Part shown: positions 34,291 to 43,344 of the stretch, in pieces | How the letters are laid out: each line of letters opens with the position of its first letter | How positions within the stretch are numbered: the stretch's first letter is position 1 | Assembly: GCA_035495815.1 (NCBI GenBank) | Contig: DATJFH010000051.1 | Location: 1 to 47,147 of the forward strand | Source of the DNA: DATJFH01 sp035495815 | GTDB lineage: Bacteria; Acidobacteriota; Terriglobia; Bryobacterales; Bryobacteraceae | Length of the DNA stretch: 47,147 nucleotides | Reading direction: 5' to 3' | The notes under the pieces: model-generated | The model's input: only the letters and a program-made list of their open reading frames with translations | Databases searched by the model: none | Told to the model about the DNA's origin: nothing | Translations under genes and position numbers: made by a program

Positions 34291-35255
34291 AATTGCGCGT
34301 GGCATTGCTGCAGGGCGGCCGCAGCGGCGAGCACGAGATCTCGCTTCGCTCCGCCAAATCCATTTTGGAGGCGATGGACGCCTCGCGCTACGAGGTGATT
34401 CCGTTCACCATCAGCAAGGAAGGAAAATGGTCGCCGCGGCCGATTCTACCGGAGCCGGAGGGCAATCCGGGCATCGACGTGGTGTTCCCCGCCCTGCACG
34501 GCACGTTCGGAGAAGACGGCACCGTACAGGGCCTGCTGGAACTGGCGGATCTTCCGTACGTCGGCGCGGGAGTGCTCTCGTCCTCGCTAGCGATGGATAA
34601 AGAGATGATGAAGCGTGTGTGCCGAGAGCGCGGTCTTCCGGTGGTGGAATACACCGTCCTGTCTCGCGGCGCAGAAAGAACGAAGCCTCCGTTCGAATTT
34701 CCCATTTTCGTGAAGCCCGCGAACCTGGGCTCGTCGGTCGGGATTTCCAAAGCCCACGATGCAGCCGAGTTGGAAAAAGCGCTGGACATGGCGGCCGAAT
34801 TCGACCGCAAGGTCATCCTCGAGCGTGGGATCACGGGACAGGAGCTGGAGTGCGCCGTTCTCGGCAACGACGACCCGTTGGCGTCGATTCCCTGCGAGAT
34901 TCTGCCCTCGCGCGAGTTCTACGATTACGAAGACAAGTACCTGCTCGACAAGGCGAAGATCGAGCTGCCGGCGCGCATTTCACCGGAGAAAACGGACGAA
35001 CTACGCCGGCTGGCGGTGGAATGCTACCGCGCCGTGGAGTGCAGCGGCATGGCGCGCGTCGACTTCCTGCTGGAAGCGTCGACCGGCCGATTGTACATCA
35101 ACGAGATCAATACGATTCCCGGCTTCACGTCGATCAGCATGTATCCCAAGATGTGGGAGCACGCGGGATTGCCGATGCCAAAGCTCATTGATCGGCTGAT
35201 TGAGCTGGCCCTGGAGCGTCACGGGGCGAAGAGGGCGACACGTTTCACGCGATAA
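34287..35255 (+). CDS. ddl: D-alanine--D-alanine ligase
   Basis: ATP-grasp ligase of 322 residues that joins two D-alanines for peptidoglycan synthesis. The N-terminal motif is QGGRSGEHEISLRSA, followed by LHGTFGEDGTVQGLLE, LSSSLAMDKEMMKR, the ATP-grasp loop FVKPANLGSSVGISKA, and the C-terminal metal/substrate motif ARVDFLL to INEINTIPGFTSISMYP. All are typical of Ddl and the length is normal. The start is ATG 34287, overlapping the arginase stop by 4 bases; a longer open frame upstream only shadows arginase. It ends the five-gene run. A short Uma2 remnant follows after 9 bases. Confidence 0.95.
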   Translation: MKLRVALLQGGRSGEHEISLRSAKSILEAMDASRYEVIPFTISKEGKWSPRPILPEPEGNPGIDVVFPALHGTFGEDGTVQGLLELADLPYVGAGVLSSSLAMDKEMMKRVCRERGLPVVEYTVLSRGAERTKPPFEFPIFVKPANLGSSVGISKAHDAAELEKALDMAAEFDRKVILERGITGQELECAVLGNDDPLASIPCEILPSREFYDYEDKYLLDKAKIELPARISPEKTDELRRLAVECYRAVECSGMARVDFLLEASTGRLYINEINTIPGFTSISMYPKMWEHAGLPMPKLIDRLIELALERHGAKRATRFTR

Positions 35256-35264
35256 AATAGGCGT

Positions 35265-35414
35265 ATGGCCACCCTTACAAAGACGGTCACATATGAAGAG
35301 TGGCTGGAAATGCCTGAAGTCCCGCGAACCGCCAGCCGTCTAAGTCATGGGCAGCCGCGGCCCAAGCTGCTTCCGGAGGGGGTGGTCGAAGTCGCCCTGG
35401 TTTGGCCCGATTGA
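35265..35414 (+). pseudogene. Uma2-family endonuclease remnant with internal deletion (49 codons)
   Basis: A 49-codon open frame. It begins MATLTKTVTYEEWLEMPEV, which is the start of Uma2 (DUF820) PD-(D/E)XK endonuclease-fold proteins, and then jumps to LLPEGVVEVALVWPD, which resembles the C-terminus of the same family. The middle (roughly 130-150 residues including the nuclease core) is missing, so it cannot be a working nuclease. The frame is kept across the deletion, hence it still reads as a tiny protein. Its TGA overlaps the ATG of the S41 protease by one base (TGATG). The identity of both ends is from memory of the family pattern; it is the best reading but not proven. Confidence 0.65.
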
Positions 35415-36880
35415 TGTATCGCATTTCCGCAGCGCTGCTGATTCTATCTCTAACCGCCGCCCGCGCGGGCGACGTGGAAATCCAAATCAAGCGGTTCGTC
35501 GAGGCGTACGCCGCCGTCGAGCGAGAGGCGGCTGATCCGGTTCCACCCGAGAAAGCGTTCTATGAAGGCGCGATCCCCGGACTCCTCCGTCGGCTGGATC
35601 CTCATTCCGTCTTTTTCGATCCTGGTCAGTTCGACCAGCTCAAGAAGATGGAGACGTCCACGCAGAAAGGCTTCGGCAGCGTGGTTTCGCTGGTTCCCGG
35701 ACGGATCATCGTGCTGCAGACTCTGCCCGGCACGCCTTCAGCCAAATCCGGCATGGCGCCGGGGGACGAGATCCTGGCGATCAACGGCTATGCCATCGAC
35801 CGCCTTGACATGGACCAGATGGTGGCGCTGCTAAGTCAATCACGGCAGCAACCGGCGCGCCTCGTCGTGCGCCGGCCGGGTAACGCGCGGGTGCTCGATT
35901 TCGTGCTCACACCGGAAGAGATGCAGGCGCCCAGCGTGGAGCGCGTGTTCCATCTGAAACCAGGCGTGGGGTATCTGCGAGTGTCGAGCTTCGATGAGAA
36001 GACGGGCGAGCAGATCAAGGAAGCGATCGAGAAACTCGGCGGTCAAAAACTCAAGGGCCTGGTGCTCGACCTACGCAACAATCCCGGCGGATTACTGCCG
36101 GCCGCACTGCAGACGGCGTCGCTATTTCTCGAGCCCGGCCAGAAGCTGCTTTCCGTGCGGGGACGAAAGGTGGAGGAGCAGGATCAGACCGTGCCACCGG
36201 GCAATGTGCCGTACACATTTCCGATGGCGATCCTGATCAACGGCAAGAGCGCCAGCGCATCGGAGATCGTGTCCGGAGCGATGCAGGATCACGACCGGGC
36301 CACTATCATCGGTGAACCCAGTTACGGCAAAGGCCTCGTGCAGAGCGTCTATCCACTCTCCGATTCCACCGGCATGGCGCTGACGACAGCCCTCTACTAC
36401 ACGCCCAGCGGACGCTCCATACAGCGTCCCCTGAAGGGCGCCGGCGAGTTCGCTTTATCGGCGACGGCGTCGAAGCCCAACAAGCAGTCCGAATTCCGCA
36501 CCGACAGCGGGCGGGTGGTCAAGGGCGGCGGAGGGATTCAGCCCGATTTCGAGGTCTACCCCGAACCTCCGACACGGCTGCGCGCGGTGCTCGAAGCGAG
36601 CGGCAGTTTCACCACTTTCTCCATCGACTATTTCAAGAAGCATTCGGACATTCCCAAGGATTTCGAAGTCACCGGCGCATTGCTCGACGATTTCAAGGTG
36701 TTCCTCTCGCAGCGCGGTATTCAACCCGGAATCGGAGACTGGTCGCGCGACAGCGACGCCATACGGAACCGGCTGAAGACCGAGATCTACAACCAGGCGT
36801 TCGGAATCGAAAAAGGCGACGAGGTCGAGGCTCAGCGCGATGCTTTGATTTTGAAGGCGCTGGATGTGATTGGGCGTTAG
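35414..36880 (+). CDS. S41-family C-terminal processing protease with PDZ domain
   Basis: Serine protease of the CtpA/tail-specific type, 488 residues. The N-terminal signal (MYRISAALLILSLTAARA) leads to the periplasm. A PDZ domain lies about 85-165 (GTPSAKSGMAPGDEILAING), and the S41 core follows, with GVGYLRVSSFDEKTGEQIKE, LRNNPGGLLPAAL, the nucleophile region GKSASASEIVSGAMQDHDRA and the catalytic lysine in GEPSYGKGLVQS. It degrades or processes C-termini of periplasmic proteins. The ATG at 35414 overlaps the Uma2 remnant stop; a TTG four codons earlier is possible. The C-terminal 130 residues after the core are mostly helical and unassigned. Confidence 0.94.
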   Translation: MYRISAALLILSLTAARAGDVEIQIKRFVEAYAAVEREAADPVPPEKAFYEGAIPGLLRRLDPHSVFFDPGQFDQLKKMETSTQKGFGSVVSLVPGRIIVLQTLPGTPSAKSGMAPGDEILAINGYAIDRLDMDQMVALLSQSRQQPARLVVRRPGNARVLDFVLTPEEMQAPSVERVFHLKPGVGYLRVSSFDEKTGEQIKEAIEKLGGQKLKGLVLDLRNNPGGLLPAALQTASLFLEPGQKLLSVRGRKVEEQDQTVPPGNVPYTFPMAILINGKSASASEIVSGAMQDHDRATIIGEPSYGKGLVQSVYPLSDSTGMALTTALYYTPSGRSIQRPLKGAGEFALSATASKPNKQSEFRTDSGRVVKGGGGIQPDFEVYPEPPTRLRAVLEASGSFTTFSIDYFKKHSDIPKDFEVTGALLDDFKVFLSQRGIQPGIGDWSRDSDAIRNRLKTEIYNQAFGIEKGDEVEAQRDALILKALDVIGR

Positions 36881-36923
36881 CCCGGCCTGAGCGGGAATCC
36901 TCCGTTGCGCTACAGTAGTGCCA

Positions 36924-38465
36924 ATGACCAGGCTCGAAGAGTTGCGCCGCAGGCATGCCGCCGCCGAAGCAGGCGGTGGCGCCGACCGCCGGGAGCGGCA
37001 GCACAAGGAGGGAAAGCTATCCGCCCGTGAGCGCGTCGAACTGCTGCTCGATGAGGGCTCGTTCGAAGAACTGGACAAGCTGGTCACTCACCGCTGCCGC
37101 GATTTCGGCATGGACGGACAAATCGTTCCCGGCGACGGCGTAGTCAGCGGGTACGGACTCGTCGAGGGCCGCCTTACCTATGTCTTCGCGCAGGATTTCA
37201 CCGTGTTCGGCGGATCCCTCTCCGAAACCAACGCGCAAAAAGTCTGCAAGGTTATGGATCTGGCGCTGAAGAACGGCGCGCCCCTGGTGGGACTGAACGA
37301 TTCCGGCGGCGCGCGCATTCAGGAAGGTGTCGTCTCGCTGGGCGGTTACGCCGACATTTTTCTGCGGAACACGCTGGCGAGCGGTGTAGTCCCGCAGATT
37401 TCCGCCATCATGGGACCCTGCGCCGGCGGGGCCGTCTACTCGCCGGCCATCACGGACTTTGTCTTCATGGTGGACCGCACCAGCTACATGTTCGTCACCG
37501 GTCCCGATGTGATCAAGACCGTTACCCATGAAGACGTGACCAAGGAGCGTCTGGGCGGTTCCATGACCCACAATTCGGTCAGCGGAGTGGGACACTTCAT
37601 CGCGCCGGACGACGCCGACTGCATGCGCATGATCCGCGCCCTGCTCAGCTATCTTCCGCAGAACAACCGCGACGATCCACCGCGACGATCCTGCGCCGAC
37701 CCGGTTGACCGCATGGATCCGCAGCTCGACACGCTCGTCCCCGCCGAAGCGAATCAGCCCTACGACATCAAAGATGTGATCCACCGCGTGGTCGACGACG
37801 GCGAGTTCTTTGAAGTACACGAGTATTTCGCGCGCAACATCGTAGTCGGCTTCGCCCGCATGGACGGCCGCACTATCGGCGTGGTCGCCAATCAGCCGGC
37901 GTTTCTGGCAGGCTGCCTCGATATCGATTCGTCTGTGAAGGGCGCCCGGTTCGTGAGGTTCTGCGACGCCTTCAACATCCCGCTGCTGACCTTCGAAGAC
38001 GTACCCGGATTCCTGCCCGGCACGAGCCAGGAGTTCGGCGGAATTATCCGTCACGGGGCCAAACTGCTTTACGCTTACGCCGAAGCCACGGTGCCCAAGA
38101 TCACGGTGATCACACGCAAAGCGTATGGAGGGGCGTACTGCGTGATGGGGTCGAAGCACCTGCGTACGGACGTCAACTTCGCATACCCTACGGCCGAGAT
38201 TGCAGTCATGGGGGCAGATGGCGCCGTTAACATCGTCTACCGCCGCGAGTTGGCCTCCGGACCGGACCAGGACCGCGTGCGGGCGCAAAAGACGGCCGAG
38301 TTCCGGGAGCGATTCGCCAATCCCTTCATCGCCGCCGAGCGCGGATTTGTAGACGACGTGATCGAGCCGCACGAGACACGCCCGAAAGTGATCCGTGCGC
38401 TGCGGATGCTGGAAAATAAAGTCGACGCCGTGCCGCGGAAAAAACATGGAAACATTCCGCTATAG
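36924..38465 (+). CDS. Acyl-CoA carboxylase carboxyltransferase (beta) subunit
   Basis: Carboxyltransferase of the propionyl/acetyl-CoA carboxylase or methylmalonyl-CoA decarboxylase alpha group, 513 residues. It moves carboxyl from carboxybiotin to an acyl-CoA. Two crotonase-like halves are seen: N-terminal NDSGGARIQEGVVSLGGY and MGPCAGGAVYSPAITDFV, C-terminal VPGFLPGTSQEFGGIIRHGA and TRKAYGGAYCVMGSKHLRTD. The start at ATG 36924 is chosen over GTG 36918. No biotin carboxylase or biotin carrier gene is in the window, so propionyl-CoA carboxylase versus decarboxylase cannot be decided. The 3' end overlaps the next gene by 20 bases. Confidence 0.93.
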   Translation: MTRLEELRRRHAAAEAGGGADRRERQHKEGKLSARERVELLLDEGSFEELDKLVTHRCRDFGMDGQIVPGDGVVSGYGLVEGRLTYVFAQDFTVFGGSLSETNAQKVCKVMDLALKNGAPLVGLNDSGGARIQEGVVSLGGYADIFLRNTLASGVVPQISAIMGPCAGGAVYSPAITDFVFMVDRTSYMFVTGPDVIKTVTHEDVTKERLGGSMTHNSVSGVGHFIAPDDADCMRMIRALLSYLPQNNRDDPPRRSCADPVDRMDPQLDTLVPAEANQPYDIKDVIHRVVDDGEFFEVHEYFARNIVVGFARMDGRTIGVVANQPAFLAGCLDIDSSVKGARFVRFCDAFNIPLLTFEDVPGFLPGTSQEFGGIIRHGAKLLYAYAEATVPKITVITRKAYGGAYCVMGSKHLRTDVNFAYPTAEIAVMGADGAVNIVYRRELASGPDQDRVRAQKTAEFRERFANPFIAAERGFVDDVIEPHETRPKVIRALRMLENKVDAVPRKKHGNIPL

Positions 38466-39852
38466 AATTCTGGCCGTATTCATGATCGCCGTTCTGCCGG
38501 CCGGGGCCGCCGAGCGCTATCCGGTGGACTGGAGCAAGGCGGGCGCCGAATCGCTGGCGCGTTTCACCGAGTTGCTGCAAATCGATACCAGCAATCCGCC
38601 CGGCAACGAAACCCGGGCGGCCACTTACCTGAAGCAGGTTCTCGAGAAAGAGGGCATCTCCTGCAAGCTGCTGGCGCTCGAACCGGACCGGGCCAACCTG
38701 GTGGCCCGCCTGAAGGGCAACGGATCGAAGCGCCCGCTGCTGATCATGGGCCACACCGACGTGGTCGGCGTGCAGGAGGACAAATGGTCCTTCAATCCTT
38801 TTACTCCCATTCGCAAGGACGGCTACATTTACGCCCGTGGCGCCGTCGACGACAAGGACAACGCCACCGCCGCTCTGATGGTGATGATCCTGCTGAAGCG
38901 GCTGAACGTGAAACTGGACCGCGATGTGATTTTCCTGGCGGAGGCGGGCGAGGAGGGCACGACCAAGGTCGGGATCGATTTCCTGGTGGAGCATCATTGG
39001 AACGAAATCGCCGCCGAGTTCGCGCTGGCGGAAGGTGGAGGGACCAGCGCCCGCAACGGCAAGGTACGCTACGTAGGCATCAGCGCGACCGAGAAGGCTC
39101 CGCGTCCGGTGAAGCTGGTTGCGCGGGGCCATGCCGGCCACGGATCCCGTCCCACTTCCGACAACGCCGTATTACGGCTGGCGGCGGCGGTCGCGAAAGT
39201 GGGTGAATGGCAGCCGCCGATGCGGCTCAACGACACCACGCGCGCCTACTTCAAGCGTCTGGCAGCCATCAGCACGCCGGAGGAGGCACGGCGCTACAAC
39301 CAGATCAACGACCCGGCGGCCGCGCCCGCCATCGAGCGCTACTTCGCCCAGCATGAGAGTGGCCATAACGCGATCCTCCGGACGACTGTCGTACCAACCA
39401 TCATCAAAGCCGGTTTCCGCAGCAACGTGATTCCGTCGGAAGCGGAGGCGACACTGGACGTCCGCATCCTGCCGGATGAGGACATGGAGCGTTTCTACGG
39501 AGAACTGCGGCGTGTGATCGGCGACCCCAATGTGCAAGTGGTCCCGTCGAAGAACCGGGGGCGGCCGGTGGGCAGGCCATCGCGGCTCGATACGGAAATG
39601 TTCCACGCGCTCGAGCAGACACAAAGACGCATGTTTCCCGGCGCCATCACGCTGCCGACCATGAGCGGAGGGGCGACCGACATGGCCCAACTGAGGGCGC
39701 GGGGCGTGGAAGCCTACGGATTCGGCCCCATCGTCGACGAGCGGGACGCGCACGGCGCCCACAGCGATGACGAGCGCATCGCCGCCGGCTCGATTCCCAA
39801 GCTGGTGGAGTTTCTCTGGTACGCCGTGCTGGAAGTCGCCGCGGCGCGCTGA
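38446..39852 (+). CDS. M20-family metallopeptidase, exported
   Basis: Zinc peptidase of the M20 family, 468 residues. A signal peptide (about 1-21, ILAVFMIAVLPAGA) points to export. Metal and catalytic residues appear in LLIMGHTDVVGV (His), YARGAVDDKDN (Asp), FLAEAGEEGTTKV (the Glu pair) and HGAHSDDERI (His), and a dimerisation lid domain (about 215-340) includes ARGHAGHGSRPTSDNAV. Such enzymes cleave dipeptides, acyl-amino acids or similar amides; the specific substrate is unknown. ATG 38446 lies inside the end of the carboxyltransferase gene, and the two are likely co-transcribed. It converges with preA downstream. Confidence 0.92.
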   Translation: METFRYRILAVFMIAVLPAGAAERYPVDWSKAGAESLARFTELLQIDTSNPPGNETRAATYLKQVLEKEGISCKLLALEPDRANLVARLKGNGSKRPLLIMGHTDVVGVQEDKWSFNPFTPIRKDGYIYARGAVDDKDNATAALMVMILLKRLNVKLDRDVIFLAEAGEEGTTKVGIDFLVEHHWNEIAAEFALAEGGGTSARNGKVRYVGISATEKAPRPVKLVARGHAGHGSRPTSDNAVLRLAAAVAKVGEWQPPMRLNDTTRAYFKRLAAISTPEEARRYNQINDPAAAPAIERYFAQHESGHNAILRTTVVPTIIKAGFRSNVIPSEAEATLDVRILPDEDMERFYGELRRVIGDPNVQVVPSKNRGRPVGRPSRLDTEMFHALEQTQRRMFPGAITLPTMSGGATDMAQLRARGVEAYGFGPIVDERDAHGAHSDDERIAAGSIPKLVEFLWYAVLEVAAAR

Positions 39853-39873
39853 GTTCGAATCAGCAGCGCCCGC

Positions 39874-41238
39874 TCACGATTGCGCGGCCACTTGTTTCTC
39901 GCAGCGCTGTTCCCAGCTTTCCGGCGCCAGTCCGGTGTCGATCGACTCCATCGTGATGCAGCCTTCCACCGGACACACCAGCCAGCAGAGATTGCAGCCC
40001 ACGCATTCGTCTTCGTCGACCCGCGGAACACGCTCGGGTGGAGTGGGGAACGGCCCCTGATCGAGCCGTGCCGGTGGAGTTACCGTAATCTTCCGGCGGC
40101 TTTCGGCTTCCATCTGCGGTGGAGTGCGATGGCCGCCGCTCACGCGGTCGAGGTGGATGCACTGATGCGCGCCGTCCCAACAGGCGGTGTAGCAGAGCTG
40201 GCAGCCGATGCAGGTTTCGGGATCGATGCGCGCCACCAGTTTGTAATTCAGGTTCAGGTCTTTCCAGTCCAACACGCGCGGAACGCTGAGACCGCGGAAA
40301 TCCTGGAGCGTGGCAAACCCCTTTTCTTCCATCCAGTTGCTCAGACCGTCGATCATGTCCTCCACGACGCGATAGCCGTAATGCATGACAGCCGTACACA
40401 CCTGCACGGTCTGACAGCCGAGCAGCAGGAATTCCGCCGCTTCGCGCCAGCCTGAGACGCCGCCGATGCCGGACACCGGTATTCCGATCTCCCGGTCGCT
40501 CGTCAGTTGCTGGGTCAGATGCAGCGCGATCGGTTTCACCGCCGGACCGCAATAGCCGCCATGCGCCGAACGTCCGTCCACCTGCGGCCGGGGGATGAGA
40601 GTATCGAGATCGATACCGGTGATCGAGTTGACCGTATTGATGGCCGAGAGCCCGTCGGCGCCCCCTTGGCGAGCGGCGCGGCCTACGGCGCGAATGTCGC
40701 TGATGTTGGGCGTCAACTTCACCAGAACCGGCGTGCGGGCTACTTCCTTGACCCAGCCGGTGATCATCGTCGTGTACTCCGGCACCTGCCCCACGGCGCT
40801 GCCCATGCCCCGCTCGCTCATGCCGTGCGGGCAGCCGAAGTTGAGCTCCAGCCCGTCCGCGCCCGCGTCTTCCGACCGGCGTACGATCTCGTGCCATGCT
40901 TCCCTTCGGGACTCCACCATCAGGGACGCGATCACGGCGTGCTTCGGATAGCGCTTCTTGACTTCCGCGATTTCGCGCAGGTTTACGTCGAGCGGCCGGT
41001 CGGTGATCAACTCGATATTGCTCAACCCCATCATGCGGCTGCCGTTGAGATCCACCGAGGAGTAGCGCGAAGTGACGTTCACGATCGGCTCTCCCAGCGT
41101 CTTCCACACCGCTCCTCCCCATCCGGCGTCGAAGGCGCGCATGACCTGCTCGCCGCAATTCGTCGGAGGACCGGAGGCGAGCCAGAACGGATTGGGCGAA
41201 TGGATGGAGTTGGCGAAGACTACGCTCAGATCGGCCAT
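39874..41238 (-). CDS. preA: NAD-dependent dihydropyrimidine dehydrogenase subunit PreA
   Basis: Flavin and iron-sulphur subunit of dihydropyrimidine dehydrogenase, 454 residues. The FMN-binding barrel has VFANSIHSPNPFWLASGPPT, the catalytic Cys loop LNFGCPHGMSERGMGSAVGQ, and IPVSGIGGVSGWREAAEFLL. The C-terminus holds two 4Fe-4S sites, CIGCQLCYTAC and CVGCNLCWLVCP. It reduces uracil/thymine in pyrimidine catabolism with its PreT partner. The start at ATG 41238 is favoured by AGGA upstream and the family N-terminus; the frame is open further up to 41304. No preT or hydantoinase gene is in the window, so the partner must be elsewhere or replaced. Confidence 0.93.
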   Translation of the reverse strand: MADLSVVFANSIHSPNPFWLASGPPTNCGEQVMRAFDAGWGGAVWKTLGEPIVNVTSRYSSVDLNGSRMMGLSNIELITDRPLDVNLREIAEVKKRYPKHAVIASLMVESRREAWHEIVRRSEDAGADGLELNFGCPHGMSERGMGSAVGQVPEYTTMITGWVKEVARTPVLVKLTPNISDIRAVGRAARQGGADGLSAINTVNSITGIDLDTLIPRPQVDGRSAHGGYCGPAVKPIALHLTQQLTSDREIGIPVSGIGGVSGWREAAEFLLLGCQTVQVCTAVMHYGYRVVEDMIDGLSNWMEEKGFATLQDFRGLSVPRVLDWKDLNLNYKLVARIDPETCIGCQLCYTACWDGAHQCIHLDRVSGGHRTPPQMEAESRRKITVTPPARLDQGPFPTPPERVPRVDEDECVGCNLCWLVCPVEGCITMESIDTGLAPESWEQRCEKQVAAQS

Positions 41239-41426
41239 ATGGATTCCTTGAAACCCAATTATATGGTACGCGGCCGAGATACTGATTTTACAGAGCGAGC
41301 GCAACTCGGGAAGGTCGCGAAGTGTTTCAAGCCGTAACCGGTCGACCCTGCCGGGAAAAGCGTCGAGATTCCAGGCGGAGATTTTGGGAAGACGGGTATT
41401 AGAGGAAGCGGGGAGCAGGAGTCACC

Positions 41427-43316
41427 ATGATGTTGCGTCTATCTCTGGTTCTGATGATGTTCGCGGCCGCCGGCAGGAACGGGTTGGGGCAGAATTTCGG
41501 CGGACCGCAAAACCCGGGGTCGTTGAAGCGAGTACCGGTTCCACAGCCGGGTAATCTAGCGAAGTATGTCAAGGACAAGGACGCGCTGGTCATTTTGGGC
41601 AAGGCTCTGTTCTGGGACATGCAGGTGGGCAGCGACGGCAGGCAGGCCTGCGCCAGTTGCCATTTCCACGCGGGCGCCGATCATCGCGCGCAGAACCAGC
41701 TCAGCCGGACGTCCGAGGCGCTGCCGGTGAATCATCTTCTCTCCCTCGAGGAGTTTCCGTTCCACCTGGTGGCGAACACCGCGGACAACCGCTCGGCGGT
41801 CTTGCGGGATACGGACGCGATCACCGGGTCGGGAGGCTTGTTCCGGCGCATGTTCGTCGACATCGTGCCGGGAAGCGCCGCCGACAGCGGATTTGACGCA
41901 GCGGATCTGCCCGCCTTCAGCCTTGCCGGCGTGAACGTGCGGCAGGTGGGGACTCGCAACACCCCGTCGGTGATCAATTCCGTTTTCAACTTCCGCAACT
42001 TCTGGGACGGCCGCGCCAGCAATATCTTCACGGGCTCGACCCCCTTCGGCGAATCGGATCCGGCGATGAACGCGCTGGTGGTCAGCGAGAGCGGCCTCAT
42101 TCCGGAGAGAGTGTGGATCGACAATTCCAGCCTGGCCTCGCAGGCAGCCGGTCCACCCAACAATCATGTGGAGATGGCTTACGAGGGCCGCACCTGGCCT
42201 AAGCTCGGAAAAAAAATGCTAAGCCTCAGGCCGCTGGCGAAACAACGGGTCGCACCGGACGACAGCGTTCTCGGACCCCTGGCGAGTGTCGCCGGGCGCG
42301 GGCTGTTGCCGCAGCATACATATCAGAGCCTCATCCAGGCGGCGTTCACGCCGGAATACTGGAATTCGGATCGGCTCGTCGACAATACGGGCGCTGTCCT
42401 CCCCGGCCGCCGGGGGTCGGCCGCCAACACGCGCGAGTTCACCCAGACAGAGTTCAACTTCGCCCTGTTTTGGGGCCTGGCAATACAGGCGTATGAAGCG
42501 ACGCTGATATCCGATAGTTCCCGCTTCGACCAGTTTTCCGAAGGCGGCGCGCAGGCGCTGAACACCGTCGAGCAGCGGGGGTTGAATGTTTTCCGGCGGA
42601 GCAACTGCGCCACCTGCCATTCGGGCGCCGAGTTTACGGCCGCCTCGGCGGGCAGCGTCGCGCTGGCGGGCGTTACGGGGCGCGTCCGCAACGGCTTGGG
42701 CCGGGACACCGGCTTCTTCCGCACCGGCGTCCGGCCGATCGCCGAGGACGTGGGCCTCGGTGGGGATGATGATTTCGGCGCGCCGCTCTCCAGGGCGGTC
42801 GTGCAGTCCGGTGTGGCGAGACAAATCGTGAACGGCGTCTTCAAGACACCGGGTCTACGGAATAGCGAGTTCACCGGTCCGTATTTCCACAACGGCGGCC
42901 AGGCGACGCTCCATCAGGTTGTGGAATTCTATTCGCGTGGCGGCGATTTCCCCGGCGACGGGAATCTCGGTCCGGGGATCCGGCGATTGAATCTGAGTCC
43001 GGACGACAAAGCCGCGCTGGTGGCTTTCCTCAAATCTTTGAGCGATGACCGAGTACGATTCGAGCGCGCCCCCTTCGATCATCCGGAGCTGTGCGTAGCG
43101 GTAGGTGAGGAACTGGTCCGGCCGCCGGACGTGCTCCGGGTAGACAACACGGATGCGCGTTTCGCGATGAGCGCCGTCGACAGGTGGGCGCTGGTTCCAG
43201 GAGTCGGCGCGGGCGGGAACCCGGTCCCGCTGCAGACGTTCGAGGAACTCCTGACGGGGGCGGGTTCGGACGGGTCCCGCGCGCACACTATGGATCAGGC
43301 ATGTACGATTCAGTAA
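41427..43316 (+). CDS. Di-haem cytochrome c peroxidase-family protein, exported
   Basis: Periplasmic di-haem protein of 629 residues related to cytochrome c peroxidase/MauG. After a signal peptide (about 1-21) the haem sites are CASCH (Cys75, Cys78, His79) and CATCH (Cys394, Cys397, His398). Other family pieces are RNTPSVINSVFNFRNFWDGRA after haem 1, and KTPGLRNSEFTGPYFHNGG and LVAFLKSLSD after haem 2. The spacing of about 315 residues between haems is clearly larger than the 150-180 usual for classical CCPs, and there is a C-terminal tail of about 100 residues, so it belongs to the larger subgroup of uncertain substrate. The start ATG 41427 follows AGGAG by five bases. Confidence 0.92.
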   Translation: MMLRLSLVLMMFAAAGRNGLGQNFGGPQNPGSLKRVPVPQPGNLAKYVKDKDALVILGKALFWDMQVGSDGRQACASCHFHAGADHRAQNQLSRTSEALPVNHLLSLEEFPFHLVANTADNRSAVLRDTDAITGSGGLFRRMFVDIVPGSAADSGFDAADLPAFSLAGVNVRQVGTRNTPSVINSVFNFRNFWDGRASNIFTGSTPFGESDPAMNALVVSESGLIPERVWIDNSSLASQAAGPPNNHVEMAYEGRTWPKLGKKMLSLRPLAKQRVAPDDSVLGPLASVAGRGLLPQHTYQSLIQAAFTPEYWNSDRLVDNTGAVLPGRRGSAANTREFTQTEFNFALFWGLAIQAYEATLISDSSRFDQFSEGGAQALNTVEQRGLNVFRRSNCATCHSGAEFTAASAGSVALAGVTGRVRNGLGRDTGFFRTGVRPIAEDVGLGGDDDFGAPLSRAVVQSGVARQIVNGVFKTPGLRNSEFTGPYFHNGGQATLHQVVEFYSRGGDFPGDGNLGPGIRRLNLSPDDKAALVAFLKSLSDDRVRFERAPFDHPELCVAVGEELVRPPDVLRVDNTDARFAMSAVDRWALVPGVGAGGNPVPLQTFEELLTGAGSDGSRAHTMDQACTIQ

Positions 43317-43344
43317 ATGTCTTTCGCGTGTGACAACCTGCTTA

